A DNA stretch of 64,000 nt, from positions 1 through 64,000 of the forward strand of contig PACL01000009.1 of the NCBI GenBank assembly GCA_002700095.1, read 5' to 3'. The stretch is from Fulvimarina sp. GTDB lineage: Bacteria > Pseudomonadota > Alphaproteobacteria > Rhizobiales > Rhizobiaceae. Positions 51,831 through 61,789 of this stretch are shown piece by piece (position 1 is the stretch's first letter; each line of letters begins with the position of its first letter). Below the pieces are notes generated by a model. It did not search any database. It saw only the letters and a program-made list of their open reading frames with translations, and was not told the origin of the DNA. The position numbers and the translations under genes were made by a program.

Positions 51831-52616
51831 TTGCCAGGATATTCATTCACGGAGCAGCTCGATATTCCGCTGCTGCTCGTCATCCTCTTCTTCCTGTTCT
51901 TCCTCGGGCTGGTGTACTACCTGCGCGGCGAGGACAAGCGGGAAGGCTATCCCCTGGAGAGCGACCGCCCCATCGGCACCGCCGGCCGGGTGCAGGTCGT
52001 CGGCTTCCCGCCGATGCCCTCGCCGAAGGTCTTCAAGCTGATGCACGGCGGCGAGACGAGGGCACCGCGCGGCGAGATCCCCCGCGAGCTCAACGCCTAT
52101 TCGGCCTATGAATTCCCGGGCTCGCCGATCATGCCGGCCGGCGACCCGCTGGTCGACGGCATCGGGCCGGCCGCCTATGCGCTGAAGTCCGACACGCCGG
52201 ATCTGACCGTCGACGGATCGCTCAAGCTGACGCCCATGCGCAACCATCCGCAATACCGGCTGGAGGAGACCGACACCGATCCGGTCGGCATGATGGTGAT
52301 CTCCCGGGACGGCCTCGAAGTCGGCAGGATCGTCGACGTCTGGATCAACGCCCATGAGTATTTCCCGCGCTACTTCGAGATCGAGGCCAATGTCGAAAGC
52401 GGCGGACGCCGCATCCTGGCGCCCTTCGCCTTCGGCGACATGAAGCCGGCGGAGGGCATCGTCCGCTTCGCCTCGCTGACCAGGCCGCAGTTCTCCCGTG
52501 TGCCGCCACTCGCGAGCCCCGACCAGATCACCATGCGCGAGGAGGACCGCCTCAACGGCTACTTCGCCGGCGGCGCCTTCTTCGGCGGCTCGCCACTCAA
52601 GGATGCCCTGTCATGA
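51831..52616 (+). CDS. puhA: Photosynthetic reaction centre H subunit
   Basis: A 261-residue H subunit. One N-terminal membrane helix (LDIPLLLVILFFLFFLGLVYYL) followed by the diagnostic RGEDKREGYPLESD; the cytoplasmic domain has PAGDPLVDGIGPAAYA and the C-terminal EEDRLNGYFAGG. TTG 51831 is preferred because AAGGGAG lies eight bases upstream; a GTG at 51822 is in frame but touches the ribosome site. Reaction-centre L and M genes are not in the window. Confidence 0.94.
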   Translation: MPGYSFTEQLDIPLLLVILFFLFFLGLVYYLRGEDKREGYPLESDRPIGTAGRVQVVGFPPMPSPKVFKLMHGGETRAPRGEIPRELNAYSAYEFPGSPIMPAGDPLVDGIGPAAYALKSDTPDLTVDGSLKLTPMRNHPQYRLEETDTDPVGMMVISRDGLEVGRIVDVWINAHEYFPRYFEIEANVESGGRRILAPFAFGDMKPAEGIVRFASLTRPQFSRVPPLASPDQITMREEDRLNGYFAGGAFFGGSPLKDALS

Positions 52617-53293
52617 GCGCCACGATGGACGAATTCGACGACATCAAGCCGGTCGTCACGCCGGACGAACTGCCGGCCAGCGACAGGATCCTCTGGCAAG
52701 GCCGGCCGGACTGGTGGCGGCTGGCGCTCGGCGCCTATCGCCTCAAGCTCGTCGGCGTGTGGTTCCTGGTCTTCGCCCTGTGGAAGGTCGGCGCCACCCG
52801 TCACGACACCGGCTCCTGGGCGGCCGGCTTCGAGAATGCCGCGACGCTGCTGCCGGCGCTGGGAGTCGGCGCCGGCCTGATCATGCTGCTGGCTTTCCTG
52901 ACCGCCCGCGCGTCGAGCTTCACGCTCACCAATCGCCGGCTGGTCATGCGCTATGGCGTCGCCCTGCCGGCGCAACTGAACATCCCTCTCGCCGACATCG
53001 ACCAGGCGGCCCTGAAGCTCAATGCCGACGGCTCGGGGGACATCCCCCTGACGATCCGCGGCAAGGGCCGGCCCTCCTATTTCCAGCTCTGGCCCTATGC
53101 CCGGCCGTGGAAGATCGTCGCCGCCGAGCCGATGCTGCGCGCCGTGCCGGACGCAGCCGCGGCCGCCCGTGTCATCTCCGAGGCACTCGTCGCCTCCCAG
53201 GGCGGCCAGCGCGCCGCGGTGCAAAGCGGGCGGGCGAGCGAGGAGAAGCGTTCCACCTCAGGCTTCTCCGGCGCCCAGCCGGCGGCGATGTAG
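52613..53293 (+). CDS. puhB: Photosynthetic complex assembly protein PuhB
   Basis: A 226-residue protein with a membrane region (about 40-105) and a PH-like domain (LTNRRLVMRYGVALPAQLNIPLADIDQAALKLN). PuhB is needed for reaction-centre assembly. The start overlaps puhA (ATGA). Confidence 0.93.
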   Translation: MSATMDEFDDIKPVVTPDELPASDRILWQGRPDWWRLALGAYRLKLVGVWFLVFALWKVGATRHDTGSWAAGFENAATLLPALGVGAGLIMLLAFLTARASSFTLTNRRLVMRYGVALPAQLNIPLADIDQAALKLNADGSGDIPLTIRGKGRPSYFQLWPYARPWKIVAAEPMLRAVPDAAAAARVISEALVASQGGQRAAVQSGRASEEKRSTSGFSGAQPAAM

Positions 53294-53308
53294 GAAAGGA
53301 CAAGGCTC

Positions 53309-53824
53309 ATGCGCGCTCTTGCTGCCGCCATCCGCAACGGCTCGATCAAGATCAGCCCGGATCCCGAGAAACCGATCCCGCGGCCGATCCTGCTATCGGC
53401 CGGGGCGCTCGCTTTTGCCGCGCTCGCCGCCATCGCGATGGGCCGCACCACCGGCGTCGGCCTTGCCGATACGCCGGCGATCCCGACCGTCGCCCATCGC
53501 GATCTGCAGCTGGCCGAGCATGACGACGGCTCCGCCGCGGTCATCGACGCCGCAAGCCGTGAGACGCTGATCGAGGTCGGGCCGGGGAGCGGCGCCTTCG
53601 CCATCGAGGTGCTGCGCAATCTCGCCCGCGACCGGATCCGCAAGGGCGCGGCGGCGGATGCGGCACCCTACGTCCTTGCTCTGAAGGCCGACGGAAGGCT
53701 GGTGGTCGAGGACCCGCAGACCCGCCAGCAGGTGGAATTGAGGGCGTTCGGGAAACTCCAGGCGGAGGCCTTCGCCGGCCTCATGACTGCCGCCGACGCC
53801 GCAACCGAGGGAGGCGCGAAATGA
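53309..53824 (+). CDS. puhC: Photosynthetic complex assembly protein PuhC
   Basis: A 171-residue protein with one membrane anchor (about 27-46: ILLSAGALAFAALAAIAMG) and a periplasmic beta-rich domain containing LIEVGPGSGAFAIEVLRNLARDRIRKG, the PuhC signature. It affects LH1/reaction-centre organisation. AGGAAAGGA precedes the ATG. Its stop overlaps the next start by four bases. Confidence 0.9.
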   Translation: MRALAAAIRNGSIKISPDPEKPIPRPILLSAGALAFAALAAIAMGRTTGVGLADTPAIPTVAHRDLQLAEHDDGSAAVIDAASRETLIEVGPGSGAFAIEVLRNLARDRIRKGAAADAAPYVLALKADGRLVVEDPQTRQQVELRAFGKLQAEAFAGLMTAADAATEGGAK

Positions 53825-54123
53825 TCGACCGCTTGCTCAAGAAACGATCCGAAGACGTCTGTTGTACCGTCGAGGTCTCCAACACCTTCGAGAGCCTGCA
53901 CGCCCATGTGCGCTTCGATGGCGGCGTGACCGTCGAGCCGGGCGACGAGGTGCTGGTGCATGGGGCGCCCGTCGAGGTGCCCTATGGCGAAACCGCCTAT
54001 CTGCGGCGCCGCGCGACGATCCGCCGGGCCGGCTGGCTGGAGCGCCAGTGGACACGGGCGACCGGCGACTTCGAATTCATGGAACTGTGCGAATTCTCCT
54101 TTTCTGAGAGGGCAACCCTATGA
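53821..54123 (+). CDS. Conserved photosynthesis-cluster protein (about 100 residues)
   Basis: A 100-residue protein starting [23 protein letters not shown]. It occupies the place of the small conserved gene that precedes acsF in many alphaproteobacterial photosynthesis clusters. Visible features: an N-terminal paired Cys, [12 protein letters not shown], and a C-terminal [21 protein letters not shown] segment. Function is unknown; a role with AcsF or with pigment-complex assembly is suggested only by position. Overlaps both neighbours by four bases. Confidence 0.78.
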   Translation: MIDRLLKKRSEDVCCTVEVSNTFESLHAHVRFDGGVTVEPGDEVLVHGAPVEVPYGETAYLRRRATIRRAGWLERQWTRATGDFEFMELCEFSFSERATL

Positions 54124-55211
54124 ACGCGCACGCGAAAATCTCGGGCGCCGCACCGGTTCGCGCCGAGGCGCCGAACGAGACCACCAAGATCGCGCAAGCT
54201 GACACGCTGCTCACGCCGCGCTTCTACACCACCGACTTCGACAAGCTCGACAAGGTCGACGTCTCCGGGGTGCGGCGCGAATGGGACGCGCTGATCGCCG
54301 AGATGAAGTCGGACCCCAACCGGGGCCATTTCCGGCGCGACGAAAACTGGGACAAGATCGAGTTGGAGGATCTGCCGGAGGGCCTTCGCAAGGAATTCGT
54401 CGACTTCCTCGTCTCCTCGCTGACGGCGGAATTCTCCGGCTGCGTCCTTTACAAGGAGATGAAGCGGCGCGGCACCAACCCCGATATCTGCGAGCTCTTC
54501 TCCTATATGAGCCGCGACGAGGCCCGCCATGCCGGCTTCATCAACGACGCGCTGAAAGAGTTCGGCATCGGCGTCAATCTCGGCTTCCTGACCAAGGAAA
54601 AGAAATACACCTTCTTCCAGCCGAAATTCATCTTCTACGCCACCTATCTCTCCGAGAAGATCGGCTACTCCCGCTACATCACCATCTTCCGGCATCTCGA
54701 GCAGCACCCCGAGCGGCGGATCCATCCGATCTTCAAGTGGTTCGAGAAATGGTGCAACGACGAGTTCCGCCATGGCGAAGCGTTTTCCCTCTTGATGCGG
54801 GCCGAGCGGCACACGCTGGAAGGCCGCAACAAGCTCTGGATCCGCTTCTTCCTGCTGGCGGTCTATGCGACGATGTACATCCGCGACCATGCCCGTCCGG
54901 AGTTCCACAAGGCTCTGGGGCTCGACCCGTCGGAATACGGGTTCAAGGTCTTCCGGATCACCAACGAGATTTCCAGGCAGGTCTTCCCGCTGATGCTCGA
55001 CATCGACAACCCGCGCTTCAAGGCGGGGCTCGAGCGGCTCCTGAAGATCAGCCGCGACATCGACGCCGCGGCGCGTGAGGGCGGCGTACTCGGCAAGCTG
55101 AAGGTCTGGAAGGGCAAGGCTGCTGCGACACTCGCCTTCGCCCGGCTCTACACCCTGCCGGTCATCCGCAACGAGATCCCGGCGGAGAGCAAGCTCGTCC
55201 CGGTGTGGTGA
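54120..55211 (+). CDS. acsF: Magnesium-protoporphyrin IX monomethyl ester oxidative cyclase, aerobic
   Basis: A 363-residue di-iron oxygenase. Iron-ligand motifs: [12 protein letters not shown] preceded by [21 protein letters not shown] and [14 protein letters not shown]. It closes the isocyclic ring of bacteriochlorophyll using oxygen, so this organism can make pigment aerobically; the anaerobic enzyme BchE is not in the window. The last residues ([15 protein letters not shown]) match AcsF. Coupled by ATGA to the upstream small gene. Confidence 0.95.
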   Translation: MNAHAKISGAAPVRAEAPNETTKIAQADTLLTPRFYTTDFDKLDKVDVSGVRREWDALIAEMKSDPNRGHFRRDENWDKIELEDLPEGLRKEFVDFLVSSLTAEFSGCVLYKEMKRRGTNPDICELFSYMSRDEARHAGFINDALKEFGIGVNLGFLTKEKKYTFFQPKFIFYATYLSEKIGYSRYITIFRHLEQHPERRIHPIFKWFEKWCNDEFRHGEAFSLLMRAERHTLEGRNKLWIRFFLLAVYATMYIRDHARPEFHKALGLDPSEYGFKVFRITNEISRQVFPLMLDIDNPRFKAGLERLLKISRDIDAAAREGGVLGKLKVWKGKAAATLAFARLYTLPVIRNEIPAESKLVPVW

Positions 55212-55253
55212 GGATGGGCATGCCTGCTCCCCGGTTTCGCCGGCTTCGGCAGT

Positions 55254-55390
55254 CGCCGCAGCAACGTTGAAGGCCGGGGCAGGAACCTTTGCACGTCATC
55301 CTCGGCTTGACCCCGGTTTCGGCTCCCGCCGCAGCAACTTTGAAAGGCGGAGGCATAAACCCGAACTCGTCATCCCGGGCTTGACCCGGG
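55254..55390. repeat. Imperfect 73-base tandem repeat after acsF
   Basis: CGCCGCAGCAAC..TTGAA begins at 55254 and recurs at 55327, each copy ending in a GTCATCC..GGCTTGACCC.GG element. The copies differ at scattered positions, so the duplication is old. No gene is in this stretch. Confidence 0.65.
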
Positions 55391-55505
55391 ATCCATTCCG
55401 AACCGTGGACGCCGCTCACACGGTTCACTCGATCGAGACGCGCTTCCACATCGCACCGGCCATTCGGCGGCGGAGGAATGGATCCGGGGCAAGCCCCAGA
55501 TGACG
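55369..55505. repeat. REP-like inverted-repeat element
   Basis: Left arm 55369-55399 reads GTCATCCCGGGCTTGACC.. ending GGATCCATTCC; right arm 55475-55505 is nearly its reverse complement. The GTCATCCCGGGC..GACCCGGGATCC core recurs at 62.7 kb and is a common intergenic repeat in alphaproteobacteria. Folded as RNA it could act as a terminator or stabilise the acsF end. Confidence 0.75.
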
Positions 55506-55618
55506 ACCGCGAGGGGATCTCGTCTGCAACCCGGCTGACGGCGATCGCGACTCCCGGAACACCCGCGGCCCCTTCGACGGACCAAGGGTCGACACATGTT
55601 GAATGAAGGACCCCGGCC

Positions 55619-57763
55619 ATGACCGAATATCTCTACCCGGCGCTGTTCGCCCTCGTCGTCTGGTGGGCCTCGACGGTGGCGATCATATATCTCGACGGAC
55701 TGCCGCGCTGGACGTTCAAATATTCGATGATCGGGGCGACGGCGATCTTCGCCATCTCGCTGATCGGCCTGCAGACCTCGGCGCAGGATGCCAGCATCAC
55801 CGGCGCCTATCTCGCCTTCACCTTCGGCCTGCTTGCCTGGGGCTGGCAGGAGATGAGCTTCTACATGGGCTACGTCACCGGCCCGCGAAAACAGCCATGC
55901 CCGGAGAACTGCAAGGGTTTCGGCCACTTCGTCCACGCGGTGCAGACCAGCCTCTACCATGAGCTGGCAATCATCGCGGCGGCAGGCCTCGTCGTCTGGC
56001 TCACCTGGGGCGCGCCCAACCAGATCGGCATGTGGACCTTCATGGTGCTGTGGTGGATGCACCAGAGCGCCAAGCTCAACGTCTTCTTCGGCGTCAGGAA
56101 CCTCAACGAGGAGTTCCTGCCCGAGCATCTCGAATTCCTCAAGGGCTTCCTCAACAAGCGCTCGATGAACATGCTCTTCCCGTTCTCCGTCACCATCTCG
56201 ACGGTGATCACCGCGCTGCTCGTCGTCGCGGCGATGGCGGAGGGCGCATCGGCCTTCGAGAAGGCCGGCTACACCTTCCTTGCCGTCCTGATGGCCCTGG
56301 CGATCCTCGAACACTGGATGCTCGTCCTGCCGATGCCGACGGCGACCCTGTGGTCGCCCGGCCTGAAGTCGCGCGGCACCAGCCAACCCTTCGAGGCCGA
56401 GATCGTCGTCGGCTTCCTCGGCGCCGGCAAGACGACGACGCTGCGCCACATGCTGGCCGAGGCCGATCCGAACGTAAAGACCGTCGTCCTCGTCAACGAC
56501 TTCGGCGAGCTCGGCATCGACGGCTCGCTGCTCGAAGGGCAGGGCGCCGACGTCGTCGAACTTTCCAACGGCTGCATCTGCTGTTCGCTGCGCAAGGACC
56601 TGTCGGCGCAGCTGCGCGAGGTCGTCGCCAAGATCAGGCCGCAGCGGGTGCTGATCGAGCCCTCCGGAGTCGCCGACGTCGCCTCGCTGCTGCGGGTGCT
56701 GCACGAGCCGGAGATCGCGAGCCTCACCAGGGCGCTGCGGCTCTACACCGTCATCGACGCCGGCGCGTTCCTGAAGGACTTTGCCCGCATGCCGGAATAT
56801 TTCCGCATCCAGGCGAAGCTCGCTCCGGTCTTCATCCTCAACAAGACCGACCTCGTCTCGCCGGGCGAACTGGAAACGGTCCGCGAGACCCTCGTCGCGC
56901 TCAATCCCGCCGCGACCATTCTGACGGCCCGCTACGGCATCGTCGACGGCACGCTCGATCCGGCGCTCGCCCTGTCGCACTGGCAGAGCGAGAGCCGCGA
57001 CATGATGCATGACGAGCTGGCGCAGGAACGGGCCCACCGGGCAGAGGCGGCCAGGCCCCGCGCGCCCCATGGACAGGCGGGCCACCCCGTCGCGGCGCAT
57101 GCCGCCCACGGCGGCCAAACCAGCGCGACCGCCGCTCACGCCGGACATCACCACGACCACGACGCCCACGCCCATGGCGCCGCCGCCCATGCCCGCGCGC
57201 ATGGCGCCGCCCCCCATGCTCACGATGCCCACGAGGAGGGCGGCCACCTCGCCCATGCCCATCATGACCATGACCACCACGATCATCGGCAGGAAAGCCA
57301 CGGTAACCAGGCGCATCACCACCACCACGCCCACGCCGATCATGACGACCACGACCACCACGACGATCACGGCCACCACCACTATGACGCGCCGGGCCTT
57401 GGCCTCTCCTCCTGGAGCCGGCGGCTCTCCGGCCAGGTCGATGCCGACGCGCTCCGCGCCGTCCTCGCCGAGGTCGTCGCCGGAAAGGCCGGCGGGATCG
57501 ACAGGATGAAGGGCATCGTCGAGACCAGGAGCGGCTGGCTTCGCTTCGACGTCGCCGGCGGCCGGGCCTCGATGGCGGCGCATGTGCCCAAGCCCGGCGA
57601 GACGGCGCGGGCGCTGGCGATCGGCGCCGACCCGAGCGCCGCCTGGCTCGACCGGGCCTTCGCGATGCTGACGGGCGAAACGGTCGCTGCGACGCCGATT
57701 ACGCCGACGGAGGCTCAGGTGTCGGTGCACGGGCCCGCGGCAAACATCCTGCCGGCGGAATAG
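55619..57763 (+). CDS. puhE: PuhE fused to a COG0523 metallochaperone GTPase with a His-rich insert
   Basis: A 714-residue continuous protein. Residues 1 to about 250 are PuhE (DUF3623): seven or so membrane helices, with FYMGYVTGPRKQPCP and KLNVFFGVRNLNEEFLPEHLEFLKGFLNKR. After a short linker begins a G3E GTPase: Walker A GFLGAGKT (265-272), NDFGELGIDG, the metal-binding CICC motif (C319, C321, C322), EPSGVADV and NKTD (408-411). Residues about 484-587 are a run with about 40 His, then a CobW_C-like domain to the end. COG0523 proteins load metal into client enzymes or buffer metal. In other known photosynthesis clusters PuhE stands alone. The client (AcsF iron, Mg-chelatase, another) is not determined. 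Ribosome site GAAGGACC. Confidence 0.88.
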   Translation: MTEYLYPALFALVVWWASTVAIIYLDGLPRWTFKYSMIGATAIFAISLIGLQTSAQDASITGAYLAFTFGLLAWGWQEMSFYMGYVTGPRKQPCPENCKGFGHFVHAVQTSLYHELAIIAAAGLVVWLTWGAPNQIGMWTFMVLWWMHQSAKLNVFFGVRNLNEEFLPEHLEFLKGFLNKRSMNMLFPFSVTISTVITALLVVAAMAEGASAFEKAGYTFLAVLMALAILEHWMLVLPMPTATLWSPGLKSRGTSQPFEAEIVVGFLGAGKTTTLRHMLAEADPNVKTVVLVNDFGELGIDGSLLEGQGADVVELSNGCICCSLRKDLSAQLREVVAKIRPQRVLIEPSGVADVASLLRVLHEPEIASLTRALRLYTVIDAGAFLKDFARMPEYFRIQAKLAPVFILNKTDLVSPGELETVRETLVALNPAATILTARYGIVDGTLDPALALSHWQSESRDMMHDELAQERAHRAEAARPRAPHGQAGHPVAAHAAHGGQTSATAAHAGHHHDHDAHAHGAAAHARAHGAAPHAHDAHEEGGHLAHAHHDHDHHDHRQESHGNQAHHHHHAHADHDDHDHHDDHGHHHYDAPGLGLSSWSRRLSGQVDADALRAVLAEVVAGKAGGIDRMKGIVETRSGWLRFDVAGGRASMAAHVPKPGETARALAIGADPSAAWLDRAFAMLTGETVAATPITPTEAQVSVHGPAANILPAE

Positions 57764-57851
57764 GGCGGTTCGACGCGGACGGGTCGGGCTTGCCGAGAGC
57801 GTCGCGCACTCGCCGAAAGGGCCACGGGCTCCGAGGGTTCGGCACGGGCCT

Positions 57852-58433
57852 TCAGACGGCCGGCGGCTTTCGCGTTGCGAGCCAGCGCGAGCGCGAGATC
57901 CGGTAGAGCCGGTGGCGCAGCAGCTCGGGATGGGTGGCCGGATCGACCTTCGGGTGGTCGAAATCGGCCTCGCGCCAGAAGCCGAGGCGCAGCATCACCG
58001 CCTCGGAGGCGGCGTTGGTCTCGACGCAGAAGCTGACGATCTCGGCCAGTGGCTCCGGTTTCGCAAATGCCCGGTCGAGGCAGGCCTCGGCCGCCTCCGT
58101 GGCATAGCCCTGGCCCCAGACCTCCGGCAGCAGCCGCCAGCCGATCTCGACGCCCGGTGCAGCCGGCATGATCGGATCGAGAAGCGCCATGCCGACGATC
58201 CCGACCACCTCACCCGAAGCGCGAGCTTCGAGGGCAAGAAAGGAAAAGCCGTCGCGATCGACCCGTCGGTTGAGGTCGTCCCTCATCGCGTCCGACTGCG
58301 CCCGGTCGCGGCGAAACGGGAAGAACCGCATCACCGCCGCGTCGCTGTTGAGGCGATGGAACGCCGCGCCGTCCCGGGCCTCCCAACGGCGCAGGCGCGT
58401 GCGGGGCGTTTCGATCGGTTCGCGCATGTCCAT
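57852..58433 (-). CDS. GNAT-family N-acetyltransferase (RimJ-like)
   Basis: A 193-residue acetyltransferase with IETPRTRLRRWEARDGAAF at the N-terminus and acetyl-CoA loop EIGWRLLPEVWGQGYATEAAEACLDRAF, then NAASEAVMLRLGFWREADF. RimJ/RimL-type; the substrate may be a ribosomal protein or small molecule. ATG 58433 is used; M at 58427 is an alternative. Convergent toward puhE. Confidence 0.82.
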   Translation of the reverse strand: MDMREPIETPRTRLRRWEARDGAAFHRLNSDAAVMRFFPFRRDRAQSDAMRDDLNRRVDRDGFSFLALEARASGEVVGIVGMALLDPIMPAAPGVEIGWRLLPEVWGQGYATEAAEACLDRAFAKPEPLAEIVSFCVETNAASEAVMLRLGFWREADFDHPKVDPATHPELLRHRLYRISRSRWLATRKPPAV

Positions 58434-58582
58434 CTGGATTCCCCGGCGGTGTCGGCACGATCGCACGGCGTCCTATCACGATCGAGTGCGGCGGGAAGTC
58501 CGGCGGGTTTATCCAATGCTTCCCTTGCGGTATCGAAGTGGCGTCGCTCCCTGCACGTAGGGGATCGGAACGGAGAAGACGA

Positions 58583-59845
58583 ATGGCGCTTCGCATCGGC
58601 CGGCCGGGACGCCGGGGCCTCGTCGCCGTGGCGGCAGGCCTTCTGGCCGTATGCGCGACCATGCTCCTTGTACCTCGCCCCGCCGGCGCCTTAGACGATC
58701 CGGCCTGGTGGAACGCCGAGATTGCCAAGGCGGAGGCGGAGGCCAACCGGCTCTGGGACGACATGCGGGCGAAGGGCACCACCTCCGTGGGAACGGCGCT
58801 GAACGAGGTCGACGCCGAGATTCACGCCTGCCACATCCTGTCGATCATGCTCGGCAAGGATCATCTGACGCCGCTGCTCGTGGCGCAGCCGGACCCGCCG
58901 CAGCCCGGCGACGAACCGGGCTTTGCCGAAGGCGTCGAGGGCAATTCCCGGTCCAACTGGGCCGGTCTTGCAACCACCTACCTTGCTGAAACCGACGTCA
59001 AGCGCGTCCGCGCCTGGAACCTGAATTGCGTCGGGCAGTTCGGCATCACCGCGCAGGACGCCGTCCGGGAAGTCGTTCGCCGCGCCCTCGTCGAAGTCGA
59101 CGGCGAGCAGATCCGGGTCCTCGGCAACGTGGAAAAGGGCTTCTTTGCGGAACTGAAGACGGCAATCGACGCGAACCCCGCCGTCAGCCGCATCGCGCTC
59201 GGCTCGGCCGGCGGCAGCGTCGGCGATGCCACGAGGGCCGGCAACTACATCCGGGAGCGGGGTCTGGCGACGCAGCTTTACGACAACTGCCGCTCGGCCT
59301 GCGCTCTGGTGTTCCTCGGCGGCGTGGATCGGCGGATCTTCTCGCCCTATCCCGAGATCGGCTTCCATCGAATCTCGGCCGATGGCGCCGCGATCGCCGA
59401 CGACAGCGAGGTCTACGATCTCGTCAGGCGCTACGCCGACGATCTCGGCGTGGACGGTGCGGCCGTCGTCGCCTTCATGCATAAGGCCGGCGTGAACGAG
59501 ATGCACCATCCGGAACTGGACGAACTTTGCGCCGCCAATGTCGCGACGGCCGTGCAACGCGGCTGCGTCGGCTGGTTGCCAGCGCGCTCGGCGGCCCATG
59601 CCCGGCAAAGTCGCCCGACCAGCGATGAGCCGGCGCCAGCAACATCCGCTTCGCAGCAGCAGCCAGATCCGGGGCCAGGCGAGGGCGGCCCGGCTCCGGC
59701 CAGCCTGTGCCCGGGCATCCGGGCGCAGCGGCAGCTTATCGCCGGGTCCGATCCGAAGATCGCCGGTGCGATAGCGGCGAATGGGCCGGATCGCGCCGGC
59801 ATGCTGGCGATGTACGACGAGATGCTGCGCGACTACGGCTGCTGA
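58583..59845 (+). CDS. Exported ClpP/crotonase-fold protein
   Basis: A 420-residue protein with a signal peptide (VAVAAGLLAVCATMLLVPRPAGALDD). The centre (about 180-300) looks like a ClpP-fold serine hydrolase: GSAGGSVGDATRAGNYIRERG, the SAC motif in DNCRSACALVFLGG (candidate nucleophile Ser) and EIGFHRISADG (candidate His). The C-terminal third is Pro/Gln-rich with two Cys pairs. Such periplasmic proteins are widespread in alphaproteobacteria without known substrate. ATG 58583 has GGAGAAG upstream. Catalytic activity is an inference from the motifs. Confidence 0.65.
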   Translation: MALRIGRPGRRGLVAVAAGLLAVCATMLLVPRPAGALDDPAWWNAEIAKAEAEANRLWDDMRAKGTTSVGTALNEVDAEIHACHILSIMLGKDHLTPLLVAQPDPPQPGDEPGFAEGVEGNSRSNWAGLATTYLAETDVKRVRAWNLNCVGQFGITAQDAVREVVRRALVEVDGEQIRVLGNVEKGFFAELKTAIDANPAVSRIALGSAGGSVGDATRAGNYIRERGLATQLYDNCRSACALVFLGGVDRRIFSPYPEIGFHRISADGAAIADDSEVYDLVRRYADDLGVDGAAVVAFMHKAGVNEMHHPELDELCAANVATAVQRGCVGWLPARSAAHARQSRPTSDEPAPATSASQQQPDPGPGEGGPAPASLCPGIRAQRQLIAGSDPKIAGAIAANGPDRAGMLAMYDEMLRDYGC

Positions 59846-59864
59846 GGCAGCGGCTGCGCGCCCC

Positions 59865-60752
<888 letters not shown>

Positions 60753-60806
60753 GGGACGACTGCCGGTAAAAGAGTGGCGGTGAAAGAGGGCGATGACAGG
60801 GTGGCG

Positions 60807-61709
60807 ATGAAGGGGGAGGTCGAGGCGATCCTGATAGCCGGCCCCACCGCGAGCGGCAAGTCGCGGCTGGCGGTGGAACTGGCCGAACGCCATGGCGGCG
60901 CGGTCGTCAACGCCGATTCCCTGCAGGTCTATGACGGGCTCGAGATCCTCACGGCGCGCCCGTCGTCCGACGATCTTGGCCGCGCACCCCACCGTCTCTA
61001 CGGCCATGTCGATCCGCGCTCCGACTATTCCGCCGGCGCCTGGCTGCGCGATGCAGAGCGGGTCCTGAAAGAACTGCATGCGGACGGGCGGCTGCCGATC
61101 TTCTGCGGCGGCACCGGCCTCTATTTCAAGGCGCTGCTGGGGCTGCTCGACGCCATGCCGGCGGTGTCCGCCGAGATCCGCGCGAAGTGGCGGGAACGGC
61201 TGGCGATCGACGGACCGGCTGCGCTGCACGACGAGCTCTCCCGCCGCGATCCGGTGGCGGCGGCCCGCCTCGATCCGGCCGACGGCCAGCGCATCGCCCG
61301 GGCGCTCGAGGTCGGCGAGGCGGTCGGCACGCCGCTGTCGCAGCTCCAGACCGGCCGGGGCGAGGCGCTGATCGATCCGGACCGCGCCAAGATGCTGGTC
61401 CTGGCGCCGGATCGCGCCGTCCTGCGCCAGCGCATCGCCGAGCGATTCGACCATATGCTGGCGGCGGGAGCGCTCGACGAGGTCCGCCAGTTCGAGGCGC
61501 GGTTTTCCCAGGCGGGCGCCACTGCAGGGAAGGCGATCGGCCTTGCCGAACTGTCGGATTTCCTCAAAGGAAGAAAGACTTACCAAGAGGCGCGGGAGCG
61601 CGCGATCATCCGGAGCCGGCAATACGCCAAGCGCCAAGAAACCTGGTTCCGCCACCAATTTGACGGGCGCTGGCGCCGCATCGGGCCACAGGACGCCATT
61701 GCAACTTGA
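60807..61709 (+). CDS. miaA: tRNA dimethylallyltransferase
   Basis: A 300-residue MiaA. P-loop IAGPTASGKSRLAVELAER, VVNADSLQVYDGLEILTARPS, FCGGTGLYFKALL and the C-terminal QYAKRQETWFRHQ. It prenylates A37 of tRNAs reading UNN codons. ATG 60807 starts the fold; GTG 60801 is possible. Opposite the serB start. Confidence 0.94.
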   Translation: MKGEVEAILIAGPTASGKSRLAVELAERHGGAVVNADSLQVYDGLEILTARPSSDDLGRAPHRLYGHVDPRSDYSAGAWLRDAERVLKELHADGRLPIFCGGTGLYFKALLGLLDAMPAVSAEIRAKWRERLAIDGPAALHDELSRRDPVAAARLDPADGQRIARALEVGEAVGTPLSQLQTGRGEALIDPDRAKMLVLAPDRAVLRQRIAERFDHMLAAGALDEVRQFEARFSQAGATAGKAIGLAELSDFLKGRKTYQEARERAIIRSRQYAKRQETWFRHQFDGRWRRIGPQDAIAT

Positions 61710-61789
61710 CGGAGGGGCGGATTTAACAGCTCGGTAGAGGCTTGACGGATATACATGTCGGAATCGCTTTCGAAGGATCCTCGTGTGAC

